Below, piece after piece: positions 1-11,900 of a stretch of DNA of 64,000 bases. Below the pieces are notes generated by a model. The model was not told where the DNA came from and ran no database searches. It saw only the letters and a program-made list of their open reading frames with translations. The position numbers and the translations under genes are program-made. Numbering within the stretch: position 1 is the stretch's first letter; every line of letters starts with the position of its first letter. This DNA is from Pseudisothecium myosuroides (Eukaryota; Streptophyta; Bryopsida; Hypnales; Lembophyllaceae): positions 14,014,501 to 14,078,500 of the forward strand of contig OX637291.1 in the NCBI GenBank assembly GCA_951799445.1. Reading direction: 5' to 3'.

Positions 1-113
1 TTGATGAAATTATTGCCTTCATTTGTATGTTTTGCAGCTTCTTTTTGCAATTTGGTTGCAATAGATTGTTGTTTAATTAGTGTCTCGAGGTGTCACTGCA
101 TTAGGATAGAAGC

Positions 114-392
114 CATTAGAAGAGATTTAAGGCCTCCAGAGGGCCGTTTCAAGGCTGTTTCCCTGTTCTGAACCAGCAGTGATGCTATCATAATTTATTT
201 TTTGAAAAAAAAAGAAGTAAATAAATAAATTTAACCTAAAAGTGAAATTTTTTTTAAAAAATTAATTAATTTTTTCAAAAATATGATGTGGCACTCTCTC
301 GACTACGTCAGACTGTGCATGTGGCAGAGTTCCTAAGCTGGGAACGCCCTGGGAACTCGTAGTCTTCTAATGGCCTCAAATCTCTTCTAATG
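114..392. repeat. Inverted repeat pair, foldback-like
   Basis: A 21-base arm at 114-134 (CATTAGAAGAGATTTAAGGC plus C) recurs as its reverse complement at 372-392 with one mismatch. The two arms lie about 237 bases apart. Similarity fades outside the arms, so this may be an old foldback or MITE remnant. No target duplication could be recognised. Confidence 0.45.
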
Positions 393-1854
393 AGGATGTA
401 TTGTTGCTGTTTGTAATGGAATGTACTGCAATTTTGGCCATTATTGTGATAACATTCGCTCATTATATAGGTTAGATCTAGTGCCGTTTTTTCTTTCTTA
501 TAGTTGAGCTTCCTTGTCATGTGAAATAGGGGACCTAGACTATAGGTGACAATGCGACCAAGTAAGTTGTATTGCGTCCTACTTGGGGCTAACACAGTTG
601 TCCCGATCAATCATTGAATACGTGAGGTACTATATCAATATCCAAGAACCTCAATAGAAGACCCTGTCTAAACCCTATTCATACTAACATTTCTCATGAA
701 TTTCTAGCTGTTAGCATATGCCCACACATTTTGCCTCCTTATACTAGCCCTAACAAGGAACACAAGGAAAAAAATCTGAGCTCAAAAAGTTTCTTCCTAA
801 AGTCTAAAATAGTGCTATATAGAGTACACCAAGCGGCTTGATAATACGACCCAAATGGTGCATATGTTCTCAAGGCCAACATCCTAAGGGGGTTAAATTA
901 GTAGTGGATCGAAAGAAATCTATAATTTAGACCATTGAATTTTTCATTCATTAGAGAAGTACTTAAAGGAAGTTAGTTTAAAAATAGAATTAAAAATGCA
1001 TATTTATAAGCTACAAGTTAATCCCTAAGTGCTTCAAACTTCATGTTTGGGATCATGAACAAAGGGCTTTTGGGCAATGATTTGTGCAAATAATTTCTCA
1101 TTCATCCAAAGCATTTATTGAATCTTTGAAAAACAACCTTCCTTTATGACCAATTAGATGAATTTGGAGGTAAATAGTAGAATTGTACTAAAATTTAAGC
1201 AAAAATGGGCTAAATTCCAAAAAGGAATTTGGTCATTAAAAGGTTAATCCCTAAAGGTTCAAAATCCTAAAATGGATTTATTAGGATTTTAAGCAAAATA
1301 ATTCTTATGATCAATTTTACTGTATTTTTTTGAAACTTTTTTGGAGGTTAGGGAATGTATTAGTTTTATAGGAATACAATATTTATTCATTTGGTGCATG
1401 GATGAATAAGTTATACCCTCCTAAGCACAAAATGCTTAACTTTGGGTAGCAAGAAAAAAATGAAAAAACTCACAACAAATAATAAATCTCTTATTGAATT
1501 TGTTTATATCTTGTTGAAAAACTTTAATTCATTCCTTAATTATGGATAAGTGATGTGAAAGTTATGAAGAATCTTGTTCAAGAAGAAATCACTAAGCAAA
1601 AGCCTTACAAACTAGGTGAAAGCAACAGTTATAGGGTCCATTTTATTTAGAAAATGTAAAAAATGGACTATGTATGAAATGAAATAGTTCTAAAATAGCA
1701 CTTCAAAATTCAATTTACAAAACATTTGAAGAGAATTTTATGAAATATCATATTAATAGAATATTCTTAAAATATACGTATTATTTCATACTTCCTTATT
1801 AAATACCCTTTTTACATAGCTATATTGTTAATTTCTTACTAAGTGACTTCCACA
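393..1854. other. AT-rich intergenic, no gene recognised
   Basis: The stretch is AT-rich with frequent stops in all frames and no recognisable protein or RNA gene. A possible degraded repeat end (TTAATCCCTAAAGG) is visible near 1244; it resembles the termini of the TTAACCCC family described further on, but no partner end was found. Confidence 0.5.
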
Positions 1855-2350
1855 GGGGCTTGTTTTGTAGGCAATTAGGGCATCTTTTTGAAAAAATAAT
1901 GTATAGGAGTCTTTTTTGAACTCAATCTTTACAATTTTCTGAAAGCAAAACATTCATAAGAGAGAATACTTGCAAAATCAATTTGCCTATCAGGATAAAC
2001 ATATTTTAATTCCACTTTTAGAACTATTAACAATATATAATTTTCTATCCAACTTATATCTACCTAACAATTTTTTTAGGAATGAAAATTATTACTACCT
2101 CTGTTTCTGAAAACGACCTGGGTTTCCTTTGTAAAACACAAAAAAAACATGGGTCTTTTTCAGAAACAGAGGGAGTAATTATTTTTTTGAATTTTTTTTC
2201 TAGGATTTTCTATAAATATTTAAGCCTCAAACTCTTGTAGTGCAAAAAAAATAGGTTAAGGAGATTCAAAGTCTACAAACCTAGTTATGCAAGGGAGAAA
2301 ACATTATTTTTTTCACTTTGAATACTAATATCTTACAATCTACATGGGTA
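1855..2350 (-). repeat. Old fragment of the TTAACCCC repeat family (copy F)
   Basis: The order of short conserved blocks here (GCATCTTTTTGAAAAAATA, the run around TCTACCTAACAATTTTTTT, CTCTTGTAGTGCAAAAA, ATCTTACAATCTACATGGG) matches, in the same order and spacing, the interior of the copy at 18308-19228. The terminal inverted repeats are not visible, so it is a truncated or heavily mutated copy. A Stowaway-like MITE interrupts it at 2095-2175, which shows the repeat is older than the MITE insertion. Confidence 0.6.
2095..2175. mobile_element. Stowaway-like MITE (Tc1/mariner type), 81 bp
   Basis: The element begins CTACCTCTGTTTCTGAAAA and ends in the near-perfect reverse complement (TTTTTCAGAAACAGAGGGAG). 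It is flanked on both sides by the dinucleotide TA (2093-2094 and 2176-2177). Terminal repeats of the CTCCCTCTGTTTC type with a TA duplication are typical of plant Stowaway MITEs. The interior is also partly self-complementary, so the single strand would fold into one hairpin. It sits inside an older repeat copy. Confidence 0.8.
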
Positions 2351-2888
2351 AGCCCTTAATGACCAAGGAGTAGTTCTAGATTTCCAAAATTGTGAAGATT
2401 TATCGTAAAATGCAACTTAGAATAATAATTTAAAGATGATTTTCGAACAAAAGTTGTAAAATATGATCCATAGATCATATCCACATGGATAGATCAATTG
2501 TTGCACTAACCAATTTTTTTCAATAAAATTGAAAACCAAAGTTTGATAATTCTTTCTAAAATTGACTATAGAATATTTATAATTTTCTCAAGCTTTATTT
2601 ATCTTTGGGTCCAAATTTTTAAGTTTCAATTATGGTGATTTCTTAAGATTTTTTATTTTACTTATTTATTGAAGTCATTTTTGAAGGGTAACTTTTTGAA
2701 CTAAAAAAGTTAGCTTTGAGGTCAGACATATATATTCCTTTGAATTTTAAAAGATTTATATGAAGAAGTTGTGTAAATCTATACTATATGTATTGTATGT
2801 AAGGGAACTAATACAACAATCTACAAATATTTAGATAAATAAAAAAATAAAGATTTTCAATATTCATGATGTGTTTTTGTTCATCCAT

Positions 2889-3070
2889 TGTTTCAAATTT
2901 GAACACTTAGACTTTTAGAGGTTAAATTGCATGACATTTTCTATTCATTCTCATATAAGTCCTACGCAAGATTTTACATTGTTCCAAATTTGAACACTTA
3001 GTCTTTTAGAGGTTAAATTGCATGACATTTTCTACTCATTCTCATATAAGACCTATGCAAGGTCTTACAA
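2889..3070. repeat. Direct tandem duplication, period 91 bp
   Basis: Two adjacent copies of about 91 bases each start with TGTTTCAAATTTGAACAC and TGTTCCAAATTTGAACAC and stay alignable without large gaps, with a few substitutions. Both contain the block TTTTAGAGGTTAAATTGCAT. No coding capacity is seen. Confidence 0.75.
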
Positions 3071-4213
3071 TTGAACATGCAATTTTTTTTTTCCAATTAT
3101 AGCTCTTTGCACTAGAAGTGGCAGTTTTAAATGTTTTTTTGGTAAAACATAGTTATAAACCTTTGAGAGTCAAACAATTATGTTTACTTATAGATTTCTT
3201 TTTGGATACTCATCATGGCTTCTATGTATGAACAATTCTTCTTTCTCACTTTGAAAATTCACATGGCATAACAATTTTTATTGAAAAATCGATTCAGCAA
3301 GCATTTTCCTACATTAAGATTAGTCTTTCTTTCAAAAACATGTGTAACCTTCAACTAATCTTCTCCAAGGTGTCCAAATTTCTTAAATGGATGGTAATAG
3401 GTACATTCCTCTCACCTCCTCAATGCAACCATTCACTAAGTGGATTACAAATGTTTCAAAAACTAAACTTTCATCCAATGAATATTCATCGAGGAAGCTT
3501 TGAGAAGAACCATGTCACATATCAATGGATAGTAAAAAGAATGCTCTGTATGAATCAATGATATATTTGCAGGAATTATACAGTCTCGTTACGAAAATCC
3601 TAAAATAACCGTAAGTTAATAACTCTAATTCAAGCCCTCAGGCCTGAAGTCATCTCTAAAACTTTCATCATCATCAGAAACGAACCAAGAAGGAACAAGA
3701 TCTGCTTCTCAAGTGCGAGATTGTCAGATCTGCACACCCCTGTGGCAGCTAGGGTGACAACTGTTGCAGTGAATTCGGAAACCAAACTCAGATCTATCGA
3801 ATATTAACTAACATATGACTCTGAAGAATTATACGCTCACTCACTACCGGCAGCCATTCAAATCCAATCCTTGAATTGTGTTTGCAGCAAAACAAGCAAG
3901 GTCTGCTCCTTGTGCACACGGTGGGGGATCTTGCGGGTGATGGGCTGCTCGAGTATTCAGCACATCCATGCTGTGAATTGCTATGTAACACTTCTAGCTG
4001 CCGTATTGTAAACCCTGAGGATTGCCAGTGATGAACTAGCATCCATCGGTTCTAGGGTTTAGGGAATAGGATTGCAGCAATATCCAGCACATCCATGCGT
4101 AGAATTGCTAGCTTTCGATCAGGTACTCATCTCTCTACCCTAAACCCTGAGGATCTGTTAGGATTTTGGGTTTGGGATTGGGATTTGGGGATTTGGGGAT
4201 TAGGGTTTCGGGA
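3071..4213. other. Intergenic, 3' flank of the lipase gene, with a short direct duplication
   Basis: No gene is recognised. Two related segments at about 3958-4025 and 4084-4157 both run from CAGCACATCCATGC to AAACCCTGAGGAT and look like an old duplication. Short TTTAGGG-type runs occur at 4053-4063 and 4200-4208. The 3' UTR and poly(A) site of the lipase gene on the minus strand probably lie here. Confidence 0.5.
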
Positions 4214-7200
4214 TCAGTGCGCGGAGCTCATGCGGTTAACCCCGTTGCGATTAATTTGCAAGTAATTGCACGCCGCTACACTGGAGCTCCGATGAAAGAA
4301 TCCTCCGTCATACGGAAAGAACATGACGCAGGAATCCGCCGTTTTGCGTTTCGGTCGCTTCGTAATGTCCACAGGACTAGGCGGGGGATGCACCTCCGCC
4401 ATGTGCTCTGAATTCAAATGCCACCTCTCGATGCGCTTGCGTCGCTGCAAGCACCGAACGGTCTGCTTCATCACATGGTTCACGGACTTCCGGTAGCTCC
4501 GGGGGTCGTGGTATCGGGAGATCGCGCCCTCGGGGCCGTAAGCGCTCGGGTCGCTCATGATGTCCAGGGGATGTGGGGAGTTCAAGAATGCGGTTTCGGC
4601 TGCTCGTAACTCTGGGGTTTCATACTGCTCCTCATCGTCGTCGTTGCTGTAAGGATGAAGCTTGGTAGTACGCACGGGGTGATCCAGGACGTACAGGCCA
4701 CTTCCCGATGGCAAGAGAGGATGGCCTGGCGCTTGCTGCGCTTCCGGTTGTAAAATAAGCAACTGTCCCGTTGTGGTGTACAACTGCCGCTGTAAAATCA
4801 AACGTCAAATTCGTTAGAATGGTGACATTCCGAGAGAATGAGAGTTTTGGGCGTGTGTCTGAACCTCGCAAATAAAAAACATATATATTTCTTACGACTT
4901 CTGAGCATTTTAGATTTACGTTTCTCAGAGTTCGGAGCACTTGAATGTCACATGTCTGGCACTCAAGCTTATGTAACGAATTTGGCCATCATATCATTTA
5001 TTTAGTCATGACTCTATGCAACCAAGAAGGAGGCATTTTGTTAAGAGTAGAAAAGAAATGCCCAACTCAAAAAGCCAAAAGCAGGAGCGACAGACATGAC
5101 GTCTAGTTTGATCAACAAAAATTCCCTTGTCTCTTCCATAACATACATAAACATAAGCATAATTTCAGAATACTCTTACGGATTTTGTACGACGACACTC
5201 ATTTGATTTGGCATCAAACAGCACATCAAAGAGGTCAAGCTTTGTATGGAAACGTGGGTAAGAAAAGGTTGGACTAGTAGCAAATTGTATTACCTGATTT
5301 ACAAAAGTGGGCAGATTTCGGAACTTCTGGTTAACCCTCTTGAGCACCTCCACTATCTGATGTGGAATGTCCGACGCATAGATCCTCGGCACGAGGTCTC
5401 TTGAGATCACCACCGACTGAATGTGCCTCGGCAGAAACCCCAGTCGCTTCAGCAGCCGATTCCCCCCATTGAGCACCGAGGGCGCCCCGAACGTGTACAC
5501 AGTCCCCAAGGCCGATACTGGCACCACGCCCCTGCACCGGAACATGAGCGACAGCAGCACCGCCAGGCTCCCACCCAAGGAATGCCCCGTGAAACTCACC
5601 CTGGCGCGGCTCCCGTACGCCGCCATGTGGGATTGCACCAAGGGGAGCATCTGGTCGTAGAGAGACAGGGCGATTTCGTACACGCCTTGGTGAACCATGA
5701 CGCGCGTGTTGGAGTGCTCGAAATGGGTGGGCTGGAATTGGAGGTTGGCTTTCCAGGAGGCCATGGTTTCCGAGCCCTGGGCGAAGCGGAATTGAAATCC
5801 GTAAGTACTTGACATCGTTTACGCCCAAAAGAACCTAGGATTTATGGTTATGAAACGATCGATACTGTGAAAACAAAACTCATATGGAAGCGAGGCTTAC
5901 TTCATTTATATGAGACAAAGTTTTAAATTATTAGTTTCACATAGAACCAAGATTTACACCATTAGATTTATATAGAACCAAGGTTTACGTCATCAGATTC
6001 ACATGGACCCAAGGCTTACATTATCAGAATCACATGGAACCAAGGTTTACACCATCAGAATTCGTGAAGAACGTTGCATGTGCTGGGACGAACAAAAACA
6101 TAAAATAGAGCTAAGAAACAGAGCAACATACCCTGGTCAAAACTGCAAAAAAGGTTCACGTACGAGACCGTAGTGAGATTTATATGCTCAGATGGCGGCG
6201 ATGGATTTGGTTACCTGTATTGAGAAGAATCGAGTAGCGGTGGAGGGCTCGTCGCAAACGAACCATCCGCAAGCGCTGGACGCATTCGACGTCGAGGGCT
6301 TTTCGTCGTTTCCGGCTATGGTGGACGCGACCGAGCACGGGTCAGGAGAGTCCATGAACTTGGTCATGGCGGAGGCCATCTCCTGATCTACCGCTCTGGA
6401 CAGAATCTCCGAGGAAATTCGTTGCTCCGGAGCATGTGCACCTCGGAGAGTTCCGTTGCTCCACTCTGTCGAGGATTTCCTGGATTGCAGGTACGTGGCG
6501 GTCGCGGCCAGGGCGTACGCCGTTGCGGGCGCCATCAGTGTTTTGTTGAATTGCGCCGTCGTGGCCGCATTCTCTTGCTGGATGGAGGAGGTGACCAGTC
6601 GCAGTCGGTGGTCTCTCTCAAGTTCGTCGCCCTGTGGAGATTGATCCACGCATACATGCACCCGCGTACATCAGTCAGGTAGTCAGATCATTCCTCAACA
6701 ATTTCGTCGCTAGAAGCAACTGAAGCGTGATTTCACCCAAAAAATATTGCACCCATCACACCTAATAAAAGTCTCAAATGAAAGGCAAACAAAATAAAAA
6801 AAACTGTCAACAGAAACTGGTACTACAATAAACTCGTCTTTGGGGGAAGAACAAGCGCATTGCATGACATGCAAACTCTGGAGGGACGTGAAATAGAAAA
6901 CAATTTAGACACTTGTGCGAAAAATCATCAGTAACGAGAACACAAGGTATTTGCAGTTGTGCACCCAGAATCGCCACTTGAAATGAATGCCGTCTGTGTG
7001 GCGTGTCACCAATAGGTGACGATTCTGTGTGCACTAATACCTTGTGATGAAGGTCAAATTCTAGATAAAATACATGGCTTCCGAAAAAAACCTTGATTTC
7101 ACCGATAATGTACGCGAGATTGCTGAGATAGCAAGCTTGCGAGACGAGCTTCAACTCCCCCACCGGATAGTGCCGAAGAAACTTCCCAAACGACTCTCGC

Positions 7201-7559
7201 GAGTGCTCCACACCAGAATTACTAGCGACCTCCTCCGCCAAGCTTCCATCCAAAGTCTCATCGTCCACAAATTGCTCATACTCCAGCGACTCTTCCGAAT
7301 TCCTTCGCGGCTGGTCGCTACCGCTTCCGGAGTTCCACAAGACTCTCGAAGGGCCAAGCATTTCCACTTGGGAGCGGTAGAATGATCCGCTGTGGCGCAG
7401 CCCTTTCCGGGATGAATCGGCAGCCGCTCCGTGAGGGGTTAACACGCTGGAGCGTCCTAGGTCGAATCCTCGCACGTGAAGCTGCCCAGCAGCAGGGGAC
7501 TGGAACACGGAGCCTCCTGCAGCTATGGCGATGCTGACTCTCACCACGACCGAATCCAT
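4214..7559 (-). CDS. PLIP: PLIP-like plastid phospholipase A1 (class 3 lipase), four exons
   Basis: Four exons read on the minus strand: 7559-7092, 6631-6215, 5776-5294 and 4789-4214. All three introns are phase 0 with GT-AG ends and give about 647 residues, close to the Arabidopsis PLIP proteins. The alpha/beta-hydrolase core carries the nucleophile elbow GHSLGG (Ser about 361), the block TFGAPSVLNGG and ISRDLVPR (candidate Asp about 422). A later NSPHPLDIMSDPSAYG segment supplies a conserved His (about 529). SGSGLYVL before it is typical of this lipase group. The N-terminus is Ser/Arg-rich and could be a plastid transit region. Known PLIPs release fatty acids from plastid phospho- and galactolipids, feeding triacylglycerol or jasmonate synthesis; that role is family knowledge, not seen here. 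No break is seen in the gene. Confidence 0.88.
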
Positions 7560-9225
7560 CGCTCCAGCACTCCACTTAAGAAATTACATCCACACTCTGT
7601 TTCCAAGTTTCGCACTCCCGTGCAACTTTCATTCGATCAGACTGCACAAATTATATCGAAAATGACACTGATCGATCACATCGATTACATCGACACCCAC
7701 GATTCAGTTGAACATTTGCAACCCTGTACGTTCTGCTGTGAGCGCTTCAATCTAGGCCTCCCAAGCTTCTAGTGGATTATCTAGCCAGCTATTCGATTAC
7801 GTACCTTGGGCTCCAAAACACCTTCTCGCACTCTGATCAGGCGTCACTCGCCACTGCTATATTTCTAGAATCTGTCGATCAGGTGAGCATCGATATTCTC
7901 AAAGGATACCCAGGTGAACTGTCGAGCTAGCTACGCACTCCACAGGTATAAGTAGCCGCTTCACCAGGCCAGGTACTCCTCACTATGGAAGACAGGACTA
8001 TTCAACTGCGGGTTGTCAACTTTCCAATACGGGCCGGCCCCAGTCTAGACTAGGAAGTTGAGCTAGCGCTACTTGCCGAGTACGTCGTAGGCCGAGTAAC
8101 CAACCAAGCAACCGGGTGGTGAAGCATGATGCAACTGATGAGTGAACTTGCGTCGTTGAACATCCGTCCGGGTATGGTCTGGTATTGGAGATATGTTCAA
8201 GGCAGACGGTCCAACCGAGCATGCAACCGCAGACTGCATCCGTGACTGAGGGACCCGGACAGCCGTCGTCAGCGGGAACTGACTGAACTGTTGTGGCCGG
8301 GACGACGGACTGCTGGTGTCGGCTACGGCACAAGCCCACTTTTGTAAGTTTCGTGACGATGGTCGGGAACTCACTTGGGAACACCGTCGACTCTCCCTAG
8401 TAAGAACGCCCTAGCCCTGTAATGCCGGACCCGTCACCGTTGACCAGAAGAGAGCATTTCACCGAAAACCGTGGGGTCAGAGAGAATCACTGGAATTCGC
8501 AATATTGAGATAACAAAGCTGTGGGGTTGGGAGAGAACAGCTCCTGAGATCCCGAAAAGAATCAAATACGAACATAAACTGATTGCTTCATGGATTAGTG
8601 GCGGAAAAGAAGAGAATGTATCACTTTTTCCTTGGAAGGGCAGCTGTAGAGAAATGGCCAAAAAAAGTGCGCATTCATTCGTACGGGATTCAAGAAGAAG
8701 GATTTCGAAAGACCAAGAGCTATTTACTTGCCACAGAAGACAAAATCCAGCAAGAGTTCACGAATTTCTGCAGCGTACAGCTTGCATTCCATTCATGGAG
8801 GTGGGGATAAAAAAAAAAAAAGTAACTAACACAATGGAATCCGCCTTCCTTCCGATGGTCCCGCCTTCTCACTCCGAAGACTGAGCACGCTGATGCAATG
8901 CAGACGTACAGGTATGGAATTCGACAAAAGCAAAGCACGACCGCCAAGCCCGACGACAGAAAGAGGAGAATTCCCGTCTTCAGAGGTCGGGCACGTCGGT
9001 CAGCTCGGCTTCCGGTGGTTCGCAATGCCGGGGCAGCGTACCAAAGGGGGCCCGAGCTCGAATAGCTGACCGAAGGTACTGCTGCCCAGCCTATCCGTTA
9101 CGCCACCTCGGACGCTGAACGCTGCCACGTCGCTCCCTTGCCAACTGCCGTTCGCACTCCAGGGACTTGCATCCAGAACCCTCTCCTTGCAGCAGAGCCT
9201 CCTCATGAAGTTCTGTACTGCAGTC
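7560..9225. other. Intergenic, upstream of the lipase gene
   Basis: The first few hundred bases are the likely promoter and 5' UTR of the lipase gene on the minus strand. The rest contains only short open frames on both strands with no recognisable domain. An A-run at 8811-8820 could be a retroposon tail, but no body was identified. Confidence 0.45.
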
Positions 9226-9378
9226 CAGGGCTTTTTTTTTTGGCGAAATTTCGCCAGATTTCAACTTCCTCTGATAGATTTCCGTCATTGTGCCTGGCTC
9301 CCTCCAAATATGGACCAGCAAATGGAGGGCACAGAGGGGCTCCATTGTTCATGTACAGTGCGGAAAAAAAAAGCCCTG
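9226..9378. mobile_element. hAT-type MITE, copy 1 (153 bp)
   Basis: The element starts CAGGGCTTTTTTTTTTGGCG and ends CGGAAAAAAAAAGCCCTG, giving terminal inverted repeats that begin CAGGGC. The flanking octamers CTGCAGTC and ATGCAATC match at 6 of 8 positions, consistent with an aged 8-bp duplication. Two further copies at 45606-45757 and 45986-46114 share the interior (GGCGAAATTTCGCCA and CTCCCTCCAAATAT blocks). CA-starting ends with 8-bp duplications are the hAT signature. There is no coding capacity. Confidence 0.82.
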
Positions 9379-9829
9379 ATGCAATCATGTCCATTTCTGG
9401 GTTGAGCTTCTCTTTCTCTGAAAAGAAGTACAGAACTTCTGCACATGATTGCAAACCCCTACAAATTTTTCTCTCCTCCCATGTCCTAAAGAAAACACAT
9501 TCAACAAAACCCCTGAAGGCACACATATGTCCATATATGTTAACGGATATTCTTTCTTTACAAGGTAAACTACAGCACACATGAAACACACAATTATAAA
9601 ATCTCTTATCACCAATGACTATCCCAATAGCAAGAACCCTTGCAAATATGGCCACGGCACCCAGGACACGATTGATTAGTTCTCCTCCCCCACATGAGAC
9701 AATATCCTCTTTTTTTTCCCCATGCTCCTTGTGCCATGTGTGGTTGCTACATGCGGTGCCAAAGTAGAAAACCCTCGAGTTTGTCTAGTCCATTTAGTGG
9801 TTAACTCCTTCGCTAACTGCATCTAAAAT

Positions 9830-11900
9830 CATAAATGAGTCATGGGCTCTTCCATGAATCTGAAACTCAGATCAGAGTGAATGATCCAAGCATTACAAAT
9901 GCTAGTATCCAACAAATAAAAGAACAAACAATGCCACCACTTGTGGCTCCTTGTCAAAACAAACCCCCCTCAATTGATTGGCCGTATCTACCCCCCTCAT
10001 ATTCTCTGTGTACTATAGATGCATTGGTCTTGTCACCACTTTTTTTTTTCCTTCCAATTTTACGATAAACAAATTACCTCGGGCTTGGTGGTGAGATCGG
10101 TTCTGCATGTGTGGACAACAGAACCACAGCATTCTTATCTTTCCAAACTGTACAACAAACGTTTCCCTCCTGATGCATGCGATAATCAATCCATCCGTAA
10201 TCCTTTTTTTTAGTCACCTCTTTCGCATACATGGACTGTGGTACATATTTCCTATTTGCTTTCAAAGTGCTTATGGCCATTATTCCATCTCCTAATAAAT
10301 CCAGGAATAAAGGGACCGATGTAAAGAAGTTATCGGTAGTGACAATGTGCCCCCTTTGACCCAATTCCTGCATTAGGTGTTTCACTACATGCTGACCTTG
10401 TAGTCCTTCACCTTTGCCACTTTTTGATGGAAAATCTTCCATCAAATTCTCTTCTTCACTGCTGCCATCACATTGGACATCGCCATCATGGGGATTCTCC
10501 TCCCTTCCACAATATATTTGGAAGTTCCAAACATATTTGGACAAGGTGTCTGCGGCCGCCCAAACCTTTATGCCAAATCTAACAGGTTTGTTTGGCATAT
10601 ATTGACGTATAGGGCAATACTTTCCCTTGTATATGACCATACTTTCATCCACGGTCATTTGTTGATTTGGAGACCACATGGTTTTGAATCTTTTGCAAAC
10701 TTGATCAACCATCCACCGCATCTTGTATAGCTTGTCATACGTTGGATTTTGCCAGTCTTGCACGTCTTCATCCACAAAGGCCACATGCAAGCATCTTGTG
10801 ATGCTTTCAAAACGATCCCGTGTCAATATTTGTGATATAATGTGGCATTGAAATAGTGCCTCATCTCTTGACCAGTATAGCCGTTGATTAGGCAATTTTT
10901 TCAATCCCATGTAAAGACATATAGCAAGATAGGCTCGAAAGTTTGCAAGACCCAGTGGAGTCCAATCCAATCCGCCTCGTGTTCCTCCATCTTCATAAAT
11001 GACTTCAAATGCATACAAATTCGTCTCTCGCACAATTCTTCTTTGCAATTTCTCGGACCAAAATTGCTGAAAAATGCCCATAACAGATGGCAAACGGCCA
11101 TATGGATGTGTGCATCCAGGACTGGGTCTAGTAAAAGGGAGGGCTGCATTCCTGTAATGTGGAATATTTGCGTGCCAAGTCTCTGGTGCGAAGCGATCCA
11201 ATAGAGGGTCCTTCTCTTTGTTCTTCCCTTTCTTCTGAGATTCAGGAGTTGAACGATGTCTGGTAATTTTTTTGTGCACTTTGTCAAGAGGCCCTCTGTA
11301 CCAAGAATCCTCGCTGCTGCTTGTTGGGTCATCTGTGGCCTGAGGTAGGGCGTGGTGACCGTTGGCCCCATTCATGGCACATTGGCGGCTACTGGCCCCA
11401 GCTTGGCGCTCACTTCCCTCTGGAGAAGAAGCAGCCCCAGTCATTGTGCGGCCCTCTGATGAAGTGCCGGCCTCCCCGCATCCATGGGGCGCCCCTTGTA
11501 TAGGCCGTTGTTGCCCTCCTACTTTTCTCAGTCTGCTACGCACTCTTCTAGTGCCATCGCCTCCAACACTCTCTGTTCCGCTCCATTTGTTTCTTTTCTT
11601 TGCCCGAGGCCTCCCTGCCCTCTCGTAGTCGGACTTAGATAGTGTGCACTCCGAGTCCTCTTCCACTCTTCTTTTCCCTTTGCTGGAGTCCTCTTCCTGT
11701 TGTCTTTTGCCTTTCTTGGAGGACTCCATTTCACGGAGGCCGTTCTTGATCTCTTCTTCCGTGTCCTTAGAAGACAATGGCTACGAAGCAAGGGAATCGT
11801 CATCGCTGATGATGAAGTAGTCATTTGCGGATGAAGCGTGACCATCGTAGATATCGTCATCTTCTTCCTCTACTCTCAGCACACGGCAAGGTATGCCACT
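9830..11900 (-). pseudogene. PiggyBac-type (PGBD4-like) transposase, decayed copy 1
   Basis: The main open segment (11777-10074, 567 codons) has an acidic/Ser/Lys-rich N-terminus and then the DDE core of the piggyBac family: TVDESMVIYKG (first Asp) and TTDNFFTSVPLF (second Asp). Coding similarity continues beyond both ends. Upstream, an acidic stretch to about 11900 is joined in frame across a TAG at 11783-11781. Downstream, past the stop at 10076-10074 and a further TAG, the reading passes through ENMRGVDTANQLR and then, after a one-base slip in a G-run near 9966-9971, SHKWWHCLFFYLLDTSICN to a stop at 9832-9830. The gene is therefore broken several times. It normally would excise and insert elements at TTAA. 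The second Asp of the VDxxD motif is Asn. Inverted ends of its own element were not identified. Confidence 0.85.

Noticed and set aside
5421..5812. Open frames on the plus strand across the lipase exon 3
   Set aside because: They are the complement of the GC-rich coding exon carrying GHSLGG on the minus strand.
6422..6682. Plus-strand frames across lipase exon 2
   Set aside because: They are antisense to an exon with matching splice phases and lipase similarity.
10060..10078. Possible intron in piggyBac copy 1 starting at the GTAATT at 10077
   Set aside because: The skipped stretch itself reads as transposase-like sequence (KKVVTRPM just before the ENMRGVD block), and no acceptor keeps the phase. 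Stops and slips explain the break better.
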